Shown one piece after another: positions 21,085 through 31,929 of a stretch of DNA of 41,666 nucleotides (position 1 is its first letter; every line of letters starts with the position of its first letter). The translations under genes and the position numbers were made by a program. The DNA comes from Hirudo medicinalis (taxonomy: Eukaryota; Annelida; Clitellata; Hirudinida; Hirudinidae), in NCBI GenBank assembly GCA_011800805.1, contig MPNW01000425.1, positions 11,263 through 52,928 of the forward strand, in the 5' to 3' direction. The notes under the pieces are model-generated. The model worked only from the letters and a program-made list of their open reading frames with translations, did not search any database and was not told the DNA's origin.

Positions 21085-23463
21085 ATGAAGAGAAAGACTA
21101 ATCCAGAAGATGTTAACGGGAAGTATTGTGTAAAAAAATCTATTTCTGAAGTAAATAATGAGGAGACAAAGTCAATTACTATTAATTTGATTGATGCTAA
21201 CGGAGCAGTTTTGCAAAAGTCAATCGGAGCAGCCTACGATACTAATACGAAACAATTAACAGATTTGTGTAATAAGGACTCCTGTAGTGTAAGTTTCATT
21301 TTTTCGATATCAAGTTTCTTTTGAGTAACCCTAGATTACAAAATGTAATCATTTGATCAGGATACTAAACGAATGTTCTCATTCTACATAAATGGAGTTG
21401 AAATTTTGGATAAAATTAGCGACGTCATTCGAGACAAAGAGAGCACAGTGGATATTATATGCGAGCCTGAAGTGCCATTCAGAGTATTTGCTGTGACGAG
21501 ATGCTCAAGTACACTGCCTGGTCATGCCAGTGCTGTTCTTGATGTTCAGTGCAGTCCTGATGGCAGGTTGCAATTTGTAGAAATATTTTGTAATTAACAG
21601 ATTAGAGTTTCTCATGATTAAAAATGATTCTGATCATTACTCTGCTCATGATGATCATGATTGCAACATCCTTACTCATCAAGTTTAAGTATGAAGAAAC
21701 TCTTTAAACCAATTATATTCTAGCTTCTTTTCTTTAATGATTTTTGCATCAATTAGTAACTCCTTAACCTGTTCTATTTTATTCGCATCTATTAAGGTAT
21801 CTGGCAAGTGGTTCCGGTGACAAAACAGTCAGATTTTGGGATGTGAATACCGAAACACCTCAATTTGTTTGCAAGGGTAAGAATTCTCAAATGGCATTGC
21901 TAACAAATATTTTGTCATGGAAGTTCAAATTCAGGTCACAATGATTGGGTGCTCATCATCACTTGGTCACCATGTGGGAGAAAATTGGCAACAGGATGCA
22001 GGAGTGGACTGGTATTTTATACACATATACATGAAACACAAAATTACATAAATGTGTTGCAGCAAGGTGAAAGTCAAATGAATTGCAACAGGTTTCTTTT
22101 TTAAAATCAGATTTGTGTATGGGATCCTGTGACTGGAAAGCAGATTGGTCATCCGATGAGAGGACACACAAAATGGATTATGTCCATTGCTTGGAAGCCA
22201 TTGCATCTGTTTGTTAAATTATTTTATTTAAGTTGTTAATGTCTTCCTCATAAGTAACTGCATTCTAACAGGGACGGGACAAGCAGAATATTTGCAAGTT
22301 CATCCAAGGTACATTGAAGTCGTTAACTACATCAACACTAGATAAGTACAAATGGTAAAAACCGAATATATCAGGATGCCACAATAAGGATTTGGGATTC
22401 AGTATTAGGAATGTCTCTGAAAATACTTTCAAGTCATTTGCAATCCGTGACTTGCATCAAATGGAGTGGATCAGATCTCATTTACTCGTCTTCGCAAGAT
22501 CGCACCATCAAAGCCTGGGACCCAAACAAGGTAAATCATATTGGTGATGATGTCATTGTGTGATATTAATGGTGACTGATATTTAAGGGATCCCTACAAA
22601 GAACTCTTGAGGGACATGGACACTGGGTGAATCACCTTGCATTGAACACAGATTATGTAATGAGGACAGGGTGGTTTGACCCTGCAACAGCTTCGTTCAC
22701 TTACAAAGAACTGGTTAAAACAAGTAACATTGTTGCACTTATTTTTAATACACAAACACAAATTGCACATTTATCCCTCTAATTATCCAGATGAAGAATT
22801 GCAGGCTCTTGCCCTGAATAGATACAACGATGTTGTTGTAAGTAGCTATCACTATCAAAACCACTAATTATAATTAATGCATAATTGTGTTCAATCTACA
22901 GAAAGTTGTGCCTGAAGTTATGATCTCAAGTTCTGACGACTTCACAATGTCTTTGTGGAAGCCATGCACAGATAAGAAGCCAGTTGCAAAGCTGGTAGGA
23001 CATCAGCAACCAATCAATGAAGCTGTTTTTTCACCGAATGGAAAATTGCTGGCAAGTGCATCATTTGACAAATCAGTCAAAATCTGGAGTGGAAGGACTG
23101 GCAGGTGATATTCACTTAATCTCTTATTAATTGGCTAGTGATTAACATGACTGGTCAACAGGTATCTTCTATCTCTGAGAGGACATATTCAGGCTGTTTA
23201 CAAAGTTTGTTGGTCAGCGGACAGTAAGCAGATATGCAGTGCAAGTGCAGATTCCACCATAAAAGTTTGGAGCATTGAAGGAAAACTTCTCTTCGACCTT
23301 CCAGGTCATGCGGACGAAGTATTTGCATTGGACTGGAGCCCCGATGGCCAAAGAGTGGTCAGTGGAGGCAGAGACAAAGTGCTAAAGATGTGAGACTGCA
23401 ATTCTGAGTATTAATTTTATGTTTTTCATAATGCGTGGTTTTTTTTATAGATGGAGAAGATAG
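21085..23463 (+). CDS. Nle: Notchless homologue (NLE1/Rsa4), complete
   Basis: Twelve exons: 21085..21288, 21361..21566, 21797..21876, 21935..22011, 22111..22208, 22272..22308, 22375..22530, 22588..22723, 22791..22837, 22902..23104, 23162..23389, 23451..23463. All junctions keep phase and give 494 aa, close to the usual ~485. The N terminus (about 1-100) is the NLE/ubiquitin-like domain, ending DIICEPEVPFRVFAVTRC. It is followed by eight WD40 blades with typical ends: KTVRFWD, ICVWDP, TIRIWD, RTIKAWD, FTMSLWK, SVKIWSGRTG, TIKVWS and LKIWRR. The final exon has only four codons plus the stop. Notchless/Rsa4 binds the AAA-ATPase midasin (Rea1) through the N-terminal domain, driving late nuclear 60S maturation, and was first found as a Notch modifier. 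Exon 8 is taken to end at 22723 because only that donor keeps the frame. The next gene converges 115 bp away. Confidence 0.95.
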
Positions 23464-23578
23464 CCACGTCATAAATTTCCCTGCAGCCATAAACATGTCA
23501 TTAATAACTGACCCTAAAATTTATAAACATAAAACTGATATTTGCAATGGGTTCCAAAGAATTGTTTTTTCAACACAG

Positions 23579-26500
23579 TTAATTGGATGAGAAATCGTTA
23601 ATACGCAGATTTGTGAGGTCACTGAGTAGATCTCCGACTGTTACTATTTCATCTTCAAGTGATGCACTATTAAATGTTTTGCTTAATCCATCCAATGTTT
23701 CCATCATGCCAGGTTTCTCATTTTTCAAATATGCTTTCATAAGTGATATCACCTTGAAGACAATTAATTAGTTCTTAGATGATAAACCTCAGTTTTGCGA
23801 TGAAAGTTTGCTTTGAAATGCACAATAACATCAATGGTAATGTTTTAGCAATAGATAACATCTTTGACTAACGGCAGATATTTCACATTTGAGCCTCTCA
23901 GATGAATATGTCCTGCTTTCTCTCAAACATTTCAGTTTCCCAAAAACCAACTGCATTGGGTTCTTTCCTGTGCTGTCTAATGTTCTTATATCTGCACCTT
24001 CAAATAAATGATCATTTTTTAATACCTTAAGATTGTCCATAAATAAACTCACCATGTTGTAATAGGAGAGTAATGATTGGGATGTTACAGTTGCAAGCAG
24101 CTACAAAAGAAAACATGGTATCATCAAAATTGCATCCAATAATGAGCCATTTTACTTTCTATGAAAATTTATATATTATTCCTTGGAACAACATATTTTG
24201 CTAGAGATAAATTAGCAGTTGAATTGATGAGTATAGTTTCACCCAAATGCAAACAGGTGCTCCCAATAATGTCTTTTTTGCTGGTATCTGCTCCATGTTG
24301 CAAAAGTAATTTAACTGTAAACAGATAATGAGTTAATTATGAACAAAAAGCCATTGTTATCAACATCACACAGGTAACAAGTCTGAAAGTAAGGTTTTAT
24401 TTTGCTAATTATCCTCTAGCAAGTAGCTTAAAAAATTCCTTGTTTAATTTTCTGGCTACACAGTTCCCTACTTTGTTCTGATAGGTTTTACCTCAAAATT
24501 TACAATGTACTTATCCATTTTTTTATATATATTTATATGGCACTCCTAGCCAGGGCAGAGCAGGCTGGATTGTGAAAATGACACGTATGACTTATTTAAA
24601 TCAAAGAAAGTCTTTTCATTTAAATTTATTGGAGCAGTATTAAATAAAAACACGAAATACAATTGTAATGATCAAACAAAATCTGAAAGCAGTCAATAAT
24701 CTTGAAGTTCGTTCTTTCGATATCACAAAAAGCTACTGTCGTCCGCTCACTTTTCGTATTTAGCCCATGACTTTATGCTTTTAGGCTACCTGAGCTTACG
24801 TGAGAGCATTCCAATTGGGCTAAAATTATGAATTGCACAGAAAGCCACAGCTTGTTTAATCTATTATTCAATCTTTTTTCAAGTCCTTTTTTATTGAGTG
24901 CAAATGTATACCTTTCTCTCCATTAAGTCTATAACACACTGCAGTAGGAGGTGTGACATGGTTTTATGGTCTATCTCCAAATAAGAGCATACTTAAATTT
25001 CTCAAATCATAGAAGAATAAAAACTTAAGACATTTGTTAAATTTTTTGAAAATAACCTATGTATTTGGTGTGTTTGCTATGGTTTTGGTTTCTGGCATTT
25101 CAAGAATTTTCAAGACATAGTTGTAAAGAACAAACACCCAAAAGTTTTTATCATCCCAGAAATAATGTTTCATTAGATCATCTTGGATTTTACTTGAAAA
25201 TAAACAAACTGATGGAATTCAAAAGCACCAACCAATGTGCTCATCAGCACTTGCTGTTGCCACATGCAATGGAGTCCTCAATTTTTCATCACAACTATTG
25301 ACACTAACCCCACTTTCCAAAAGAGCTTCAACTGCAACAAGTTGAGAAATTAATTTACATTCTATGTTGCATTATCTACAATTACTAATTTTTACATACC
25401 AAATATAAGATATAGTATCGTCGTTAATTATTAGAAATAATTGAATTGATATTTATGTCCTACGTTTATCCTTTAATAGTATCCAATGTCAATGAATGGG
25501 ACTTTTTCAGTTCAAAGCAGGGAGTCATAAATTGCTGACAAATTTCAATTAAGCAGGCACAACATTTCACTGCTAAGGCAATATCATAAGCAAAGTGGAT
25601 CTATTACATTTCAAACCTTGCAAAAGCCTAAATCTATCTAACTTACTTAATAAATATTTATGTTCAGCATCTTCATGACTCACCGGTTTCAACATCGTGA
25701 TTGCCGATCGCAGTAAATAGCTTTTTTCTTTCTTTTAAGAATTAATTTAAATTCAATATGAAGCCAAATGCAAGATAAAAACTTGTTTAAAAGAAAAACT
25801 TTACAATCAGTTAATCATATTACTTAATGCTCCAGTTAAATCTACTTCTACATACATAATAGATACTAGATAGTCATCAGAGATGAGGACCCAGCTGCCG
25901 AGCGTTGCACTCGTTTCAAACTTTTTAAAGGGTTATGAAATTTCAGAACCACAAATGTTTTCACAAAGTTAAATGTAAAAATTAACCTTTATAACAATTG
26001 AGCAGTGGTGAGATGCCCAAAAATGTTTTCCTCCTTATTTGCCTCCTACATTTCACAATCTGGATTAAATGAAACTCAAATATATATCTATGGTGAAACT
26101 ATTAGGTATAACTTAAATAACAGACTCACAGAAATTTTGTTGACATGCTCAGTTTGTTGAAAAACCTTTGTCACTTGAGGATGCAGACCCACATCATTGC
26201 TGGAAGTAAATACATGAAAGCTTGCAGGCGTGACGAACAACAACGTTTATTAATGAAATAAAAAAAAATTAATGAAAAATCTTCAAATATCATTACTGCT
26301 AATTACTAAAATTTCTTTCATCTCTTTTTCTCTGGACAAGAAAACAATTTCCCTACTAAATAATATCCTTATATAAATTGCTTTCAATGCCTTTTTTGCA
26401 AACTACCCTAAACACATTCCTCAGTGCACCAGTGCGTCGATTTTAACAGAATCTAACAATAAAGTGTTGAGGTGTCCGAATGCCATAGCGACCCGCATTT

Positions 26501-26603
26501 CCTCTGGACAAAGTTGCCCTTAAAGAATTATTTGGCTTGTTTAAACTATTTAAGTAGTCATCACTAACTCATTTTTATTTAACAGTTTGTCAGATCTATC
26601 CAT
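23579..26603 (-). CDS. Ankrd54: ANKRD54-like ankyrin-repeat protein, complete
   Basis: Nine minus-strand exons: 26603..26569, 26199..26130, 26059..25987, 25731..25684, 25331..25233, 24314..24243, 24100..24053, 23997..23873, 23752..23579. GT-AG borders and phases agree throughout, giving 247 aa. After a short polar, basic N terminus (RRQIRRKTF) comes KKLFTAIGNHDVETVEALLE. Ankyrin repeats follow: LRTPLHVATASADEHIVKLL, then GSTCLHLAACNCNIPIITLL, then GADIRTLDSTGKNPMQLVFG. The C-terminal helix has VISLMKAYLK and ends TVGDLLSDLTNLRIND. The order and C-terminal tail match vertebrate ANKRD54 (about 300 aa; shorter N terminus here). In mammals it shuttles between nucleus and cytoplasm and binds Lyn and Btk; partners here are unknown. 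The third repeat has MQL where TPLHL is usual. The small exons were fitted by phase, and the start codon choice is the least certain part. Confidence 0.88.
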
Positions 26604-26901
26604 ATCATCCACCTGCAACCGGTCTGAAGCAATCAAAACAATGCAAAAGTACAAAGAAACAACATTAGCAAAATCTTTGTTTAAAAAATTCGGCTATCCC
26701 GCCTAACTCATCACCTACCTATTTTGTGAAAAGAATATTTGAGGCCAAAACAAAACTTTAAACAATCGTTTGACAGTTATGCTAAAAGTGTGTTGCAATA
26801 ATAAACAGAAACACGCATAATTTTAGGTTGGTGTACCATTATTTGTAAAGTCGTTAGGCTGTTGTTTATTAAAGTACGTTACGTAACTGGACGATGAGGA
26901 A

Positions 26902-26970
26902 GGTGCTCCCGCATTCGAAAAGTTGATGCCATCGTGAGAGGTGGAAATCTTAACCATTACAACACCGTCA
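26902..26970 (-). repeat. tRNA-derived SINE head, copy 3
   Basis: Reverse complement: gacggtgttgtaatggttaag, then acctctcacgatgg, then a decayed B box and tgcgggagcacc. It keeps the 5' gacggtg that can pair with caccgtc in the other copies, so the full head probably began there. Confidence 0.55.
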
Positions 26971-27001
26971 CGGTCGCCAAGACTACTCATAGCTTTGTGG
27001 C

Positions 27002-27060
27002 GATGCAAGCTGGGTTGCGAACACGACTGCGGCTTTTACCGTCGCTCGCAGGAACGCAAG
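27002..27060. repeat. Dispersed repeat B, copy 2
   Basis: gatgcaagctgggttgcgaaca, with cgctcgcaggaacgcaag downstream, is the best match to the copy at 12473-12540. It abuts the SINE head at 26902-26970, so the two may be parts of one composite element. Confidence 0.5.
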
Positions 27061-27638
27061 CCTTTAATTCCAACTTGCACCCCCAAATATCAATAACGAC
27101 ATTGTGGTAATGTCGTGTAATACTAATTAGATCTGTTATTTGCCATTACAACTATGTCAAGTTTGAAAGAGGCAGCCTAATGAATTATGTACATTATATA
27201 TCAATCGCATGAAACCACGCAACCACCATTAGTAGTGTCAATATATGGCAAAGCATAAATGAAATACGGTATTTTCTGCCACACAATACTTCAAACCACA
27301 CCGCTTACTTTAGAAATTTGAGAAGCGATATGATTTCACTCTGATAAATATGATAAGCGTTATCCTGGCTTATTTAATTCATCTGGACGTCGTCTTTCGA
27401 ACTCCTTATGCAATCAGTCCTAATTAAAAATAAATCTTTCGATTTACTAATTCTTGGTACAAATACTTTATAAAAGATGCAATATTTTATTTATTTAAAA
27501 CAGAATATTGCTTTACAGAGCAACTGTTATGAATAATAACGCAACGAATCCGAATAACAAACGTTGACGAGATTCAATCGCATGAACAAGGCTCAACGAG
27601 ACAAATCATGTTAAGATCAAAATTGATTTCCAAATAGG

Positions 27639-28130
27639 TTATGTTGTTCTGCAGCACAACATCGTGTAGAGTCTTTGATATTCTTTGCTGTAATAATCAT
27701 GTTCATGTTTGGCCATCATCAGTTTCTGCTCGTATTGAGCAATTTCGAGTCTAACATTCGCTATTTCTTCGGCAACTTTGGCAGCTCTCACCTTTTTCTG
27801 CTCTCTGGATCTTCGTGCTGATTCGTTGTTCTTGTGTCGCTTGTTCCAATAAGCCTCATCTTTTTTGTCTTCGGGCACTGGAACGCATGCCTTCTTCTTT
27901 GGCTGTTGTGAATTTTCGAAAGATGGAGGTGTTTCACTGCGATTCTCTGAACTTGGAGTTTGGGGATTGATTGGAAATGTCACGTTGTATTGCGATGTAG
28001 GTATTCTAATAGGCTGGAAATATTCGACCTTTGGAAGAGGATAAACGTTGTTGTAAGAGACGCCGTTTTCGATGAAATGATTGCCGAAGGTTTGCTCTTG
28101 AGATTCCTGACCATCGTTTCTAGAATTCAT
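27639..28130 (-). CDS. PAR-type bZIP transcription factor, intact last exon
   Basis: A single open coding exon of 163 codons starts at the ATG at 28130. Just upstream, a pyrimidine-rich acceptor (ttttgttacag) shows that a 5' non-coding exon is spliced on. The N-terminal 75 residues are polar. The extended basic region KKKACVPVPEDKKDEAYWNK (78-97) followed by RHKNNESARRSRE (98-110) matches the PAR/HLF-TEF-Pdp1 pattern 'KK..VPD..KDDKYW.RR.KNN.AAKRSRD'. It includes the bZIP signature N-x7-R. A short, leucine-poor coiled coil follows (about 115-155). PAR and related CES-2/E4BP4 factors bind TTAYGTAA-type sites and act in the circadian clock, growth and cell death. The zipper is less regular than usual and the protein short, so it may be a divergent family member. 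Confidence 0.8.
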   Translation of the reverse strand: MNSRNDGQESQEQTFGNHFIENGVSYNNVYPLPKVEYFQPIRIPTSQYNVTFPINPQTPSSENRSETPPSFENSQQPKKKACVPVPEDKKDEAYWNKRHKNNESARRSREQKKVRAAKVAEEIANVRLEIAQYEQKLMMAKHEHDYYSKEYQRLYTMLCCRTT

Positions 28131-28199
28131 GCTAAATTCTGTAACAAAATAAAAAAATGCATGAAAATGAAGTTCCGTCAAACGAAGTAATTATTCTAT

Positions 28200-28320
28200 T
28201 GTGTACAGTTGCACACGTGTTGCAAGTTGAGCTACGAAGGATCTCGAGCGAAGGTTAAGCTACAACATATGAGAGAGGACACTGGAGAAGAATTACGTCA
28301 TCCATTTTAGGCAAGCAAGT
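28200..28320 (-). promoter_or_regulatory. Upstream region of the bZIP gene with E-box and TTACGTCA
   Basis: CACGTG at 28214-28219 and TTACGTCA at 28293-28300 lie 80-170 bp upstream of the bZIP start codon. The second is a hybrid CRE/PAR-bZIP site and the first an E-box of the kind bound by CLK/CYC. Because a spliced leader is expected, the true promoter could lie further out. Confidence 0.3.
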
Positions 28321-28465
28321 CATCTCTCATTGGTGAGTATTTGACCAATCCTGCTCTGGTCAGATCTAGAAAAAGTCACTCCACAAGCAATGGCTATTTT
28401 TTTTTATTTATATCAACGCAGGAAACCAAATAATTGGCTGTCCATAAGAAAGATGGCGTGGGGGC

Positions 28466-28520
28466 AGTAGTACTGCAAGCTGAGTTGCTTTGTTAGAAGA
28501 GAACTGCCTGAATGCCTGCA
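28466..28520. repeat. Dispersed repeat B, copy 3 (diverged)
   Basis: The phrase gtactgcaagctgagttgc shares the core of repeat B, and gaatgcctgcatt follows at the expected distance. Divergence is high. Confidence 0.4.
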
Positions 28521-28529
28521 TTACGTAAT

Positions 28530-29350
28530 TTTAAATTCTATGCTGGCCGGATGTTGCGTAACTGAACACTGCAGGCCACAAGAGTGTTAGCCAATTCAGC
28601 CATTGTTGGATCCGAAATTCGTTGTCGAATATTCACCATTAAATTATTTTGGCGTATTTTTCTTTTAGGTTATTTAAATTTCTTGTGGAGTCTGTGTATA
28701 TCTTTTACAATGCGATACCTTAAGACTGTGATGTAACCCACAAGAATAATATATTTTGCACAAACTATTTAAGAGCGAATATTTGTCAAAAGTGTTGAGT
28801 AACTCCGAATAATTTGCAGCCTTGTAAGTTGGTTCGTTGGTTTGGGTAATGCCTTTTATCGTATCATTGTTTCATCACCAACATAGGATCAGAAAATACT
28901 CTAGCTTTATCTATTTCTACGCGAATTACAATAAAAATAAAGTACGACTTGACAATTCTTATATACACGATATTATATTATTAAACGTTAATTTCATAAT
29001 TAAGTTTATTTTATTTTTATGTTAATGTTACTAACGTCAAACAGTACAAAGAAAAATCGTATGATGTTTATAAATTTTTCAAACATGGACATCTTTCCAT
29101 GATAAGTTATCCAATAATTTTATTTTTGGGGGAAACAAATATATTTGTCTAAGAAGTAATAGAAGATCAAATCATTCTTATTTAGCGTTGTCTTTTAAAC
29201 GACCAGAAATGTTCTGTTCCGAATTTGTGGACGGTCTGAGTAGACTCAAATGATTTAGCTCAAAGGCTCCTCAAATTGTTTAAATTGTTTAATTATATCA
29301 CTAATGTGATATAAAATTTCATTGTTCCCGATTCTCCCACAGCGATGAGA
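28530..29350. other. AT-rich intergenic DNA, nothing recognised
   Basis: No supported exon, RNA or repeat. The 62-codon frame at 28837 shows only biased composition. Confidence 0.4.
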
Positions 29351-29355
29351 AATGT

Positions 29356-29565
29356 TCATTCAATGAAGAAATGGGCAGAGCATTTTTTTTTTATCTCTGG
29401 TGATGTTGTTTCATTTAGTTCTAAATATTTCTCGTCAATCCACTTTACACGTTCTCTATTTTCTTCATTCGCTATTATTGCCATAATTTCTCTTTGCCGA
29501 CGAGCTGCAATTGTTACTGGCCTGATACGTTTTGGCCAAGAAATTGCTTGCTGCTTGTGTGCCAA
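29356..29565 (-). other. Unrecognised 69-codon open frame, possibly a transposon scrap
   Basis: It reads as a charged helical peptide (SWPKRIRPVTIAARRQRE and EENRERVKWIDEKYLELNET). The composition looks like real coding sequence and not translated AT noise. Its 'start' is a TTG and no splice-linked neighbours were found. Given the surrounding repeats, it may be the remnant of a transposon-encoded DNA-binding protein; I assign no function. Confidence 0.25.
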
Positions 29566-29610
29566 AAAATGGTTTCTTCTGGTTATTTTTTATTACAAAA
29601 ATATCTGATT

Positions 29611-29722
29611 GGCGTGACGTCACTTTTTTTTTTAGCTTCCCCTCCCCTCGTCACATATCATCGCAAATGTTTGAATCCCCTCCCATCCCTAAATGCATGA
29701 CGTCATTTATGGGTAGCCCTTT
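29611..29722. repeat. Short element bounded by TGACGTCA with a C-rich core
   Basis: gtgacgtcact, then poly-T, then cccctcccctcgtcacat...cccctcccatcc, then gcatgacgtcatttatgggtagccc. From recall, this layout is common in several arthropod genomes as a non-autonomous DNA element. No coding sequence. Confidence 0.5.
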
Positions 29723-29799
29723 ACAATTATCAAGATTTCCAAATTTCACAGTTTTCTAGGTCAACCATTTTAAACATTTTTTATAACTTTTTTCAACTC

Positions 29800-29883
29800 A
29801 CAAGAACTCCCAAGTGGTGAACAGTAGCAACGTGACGTTTGCACATGTCATTCTACCTGCCATTTTTAGGTCAACTATGCTAT
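29800..29883. repeat. Dispersed repeat C, copy 2
   Basis: Diverged copy of 4320-4450 (caagaactcccaagtggtga ... taggtcaactatgctat). It runs directly into repeat D. Confidence 0.6.
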
Positions 29884-29965
29884 CGGGGCATTCCATGTTA
29901 AATCATCACAACATCTGACATCATCTTTGATTTTGCTGAAATTGGTAAGCACAGTTGCTAACTTA
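29884..29965. repeat. Dispersed repeat D, copy 1
   Basis: ggggcattccatgttaaatc, then acaacatctgacatcatc, then gattttgctgaaattgg matches 36822-36900 over most of its length. Confidence 0.75.
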
Positions 29966-29989
29966 GATGAGTAAGGTAAGAAATTAAAA

Positions 29990-30300
29990 TGTTAAAATTG
30001 AAGGCACATGAATGAACTGGTAACAAAATCCAGGTTCATTAAGGCATTGGGTGGTTCACTTGAAAATGCTTTAGTTGAACATGCAATAAAATGTCAACAG
30101 ATGCTTCAGGGATTTACAACCACTGAATTTCTAGAGCTGGAAAAAAATTGCTGAAAAATAGGTGTTGATCATCCTTTCAGAAAAAATATAAAAATGCTGG
30201 AAGAGATTGGTTAAATGCCTTCTTGAAAGGCACCCTGAAATATCTATTAGGCGTTTATTGAAGAGCCGGCCATTATTGAAGGATATGTATCGGCTAAACA
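29990..30300 (+). pseudogene. Tigger/pogo-type transposase N-terminal (CENPB-type HTH) fragment
   Basis: Plus-strand frames give ALGGSLENALVEHAIKCQQM, then GFTTTEFLELE, then KIGVDHPFRK and, after stops and frame changes, AFLK and HPEISIRRLLKSR. The CENPB/Tigger DNA-binding region runs 'LE..LV.WC..M...GF..T....LA..LAEK.GI.HPF....K.AG.DW...FLKRHPELS.R', so spacing and key words agree. Several stops make it a relic. Confidence 0.65.
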
Positions 30301-30689
30301 GTGATGGGTAAAATCCTTTTTGGAACGATTTGAAATCAAAATCAAATTCGCCAGACAAAATATGATTTTAATTCAAAATCAAAATCATATAAAATCAAAT
30401 GAATTCAAATCAAAATCATTTCTAAAAGTATTTTTAAAATCTTTAAATCAAAAGCATGTGTATTTTGTTTCTGTTTCTGCATTTTATTTGAAGATTAAAT
30501 TCTTTATTAAATCATAATTATTTCCATTTACTGATTCAGTGTTGATTAATTTTTAAAGGAACAGTTTTTCAAACATTGAATCATTCAGTCTGTTGCGTCA
30601 TGGAGTTCCAATGAGTCCCGCAGAACTAAATAATCTCTCGACAGAAGCTAATGAAGGCAATGTGGTATTCAGAGTTATTAATTTCGCAG

Positions 30690-30850
30690 TGTTGGTATAG
30701 CGGCCATACTATCGCTAATACCTATATATACCGATATAAACTTTTTGAGTATTACTATCGCCGACACTTTTTATCGTCAGTATCGAAACGGGTATTGCCG
30801 ATACTTTCTGCAGATAGCGATACTCGATACCAATACTTTTATCGAACATT
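30690..30850 (+). repeat. TATCG-rich terminal repeat, copy 2
   Basis: At least eight tatcg/gatac words lie within 160 bp (actatcgc, accgatat, actatcgcc, ttatcgtc, agtatcg, gccgatac, agcgatactcgatacc, ttttatcg). It is shared with 7700-7800 and lies directly upstream of an hAT transposase relic. Confidence 0.6.
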
Positions 30851-30929
30851 TTCCAAAGATGAAATTAAATTTGATAAATTGTATGATGAACTTAAAGTCA
30901 CCCGTCTACTTCCAGTCCAGTAAGGTTTT

Positions 30930-31645
30930 ATAAATGACATATGTGGAAGCAATGGATATTTTGCAAGGAGAAAAAGCTAAAAATTATCTACTTCCAACAT
31001 TGGCAGTTATTGTGAACTAACCGAATGCTTTGTTGGAAGACAATGCAAATCCGCTAACATTAGTGATAACCTTTGATTAACGGATTAAAAGCTGGAATAA
31101 GTAGAAAGTTTGAAGAATTGGATGTACTGATGTTCAACTGGCAGCAGTTGCCACCTTCATTTTAAATTATATTGACTCAGTGATGAAGTCCAGAAAGCAC
31201 GGCATATGGTGGACATTGACATCACGAATAGATGCCACTATGGAGAGATTAAAAACTGGGTAGTAAAATTTCAGCTGATCAATCACTGAATGAGAATTTT
31301 TCAACAAATTTATTTGCTGCATTTTCCAGAGAGAAAAATTAGATGTTGTTGGCATGGAAGAGGTCGATATTTAGTTGACATTTCTTCAGAATTGTCATCT
31401 CTTAATCGATATCCCCATATAAAAATATTTATATAGAACCCTCAACACTGGATTGCCAGCTACCCCAGCAGTGGAGAGATTATTCTCATTGTGTGGCAGA
31501 AATTTTCAACACTTCGCTGAATTACGTCAGGCGAACATTTTGAGGTGTTGCTATTTTTGGTCTATCAAACTGGACCTAAACATAAATTTGGCCCAGGTTC
31601 AAGAATCACAAAATTTGACCAGATATCTATTAAATTACTGCTGAT
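30930..31645 (+). pseudogene. hAT transposase remnant (ZBED-like), many stops
   Basis: The plus strand gives EAMDILQGEKAKNYLLPTLA, then a tract with VQLAAVAT and FILNYIDSV, and finally LPATPAVERLFSLCGRNF (about 31450-31510), the hAT dimerisation motif (usual form 'PATSAPSERVFS..G'). The recalled ZBED order 'ALD.LQGE....YLLPTL ... LAA..DPRFKL ... P..S...ERLFS.CG' fits. Stops after VIVN and in the middle, plus frame changes, inactivate it. Confidence 0.7.
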
Positions 31646-31929
31646 TTTTGACCGAAATATCATTTATATCATTCACAAAATCGTATTTAATTAATATATA
31701 GTAAAATATAGCAGTAAAATTTGAATATTAGTGGGATTTCATCAATAAATGCCTTTGATGTTGTTTTTCGAGGTTTTCGCTGCTGAGCATGGGGTCTCTT
31801 CCTGTCTAGGAAATTATTTTTATTACAAGACTCACAAAAGCTGATTATTATAATAAGGCTCTATATAAATGGTTCCATTTCGTAAACTCACTTATGTAAT
31901 GTAAGTACTGTTAGTTTACGTTATTATAG

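Larger units (their letters stand above)
26620..27630. other. Intergenic region between two minus-strand genes, SINE scraps
   Basis: It holds the upstream flank of the ANKRD54-like gene, two repeat pieces (26902-26970, 27002-27060) and the 3' flank of the bZIP gene. No other gene is seen. Confidence 0.4.

Noticed and set aside
23831..24055. A separate 74-codon minus-strand gene
   Set aside because: It is exon 8 of the ANKRD54-like gene plus read-through of intron sequence on both sides.
28960..29060. Inverted AT tracts as a matrix-attachment site or replication origin
   Set aside because: Such AT-rich runs are found throughout the window and nothing distinguishes this one.
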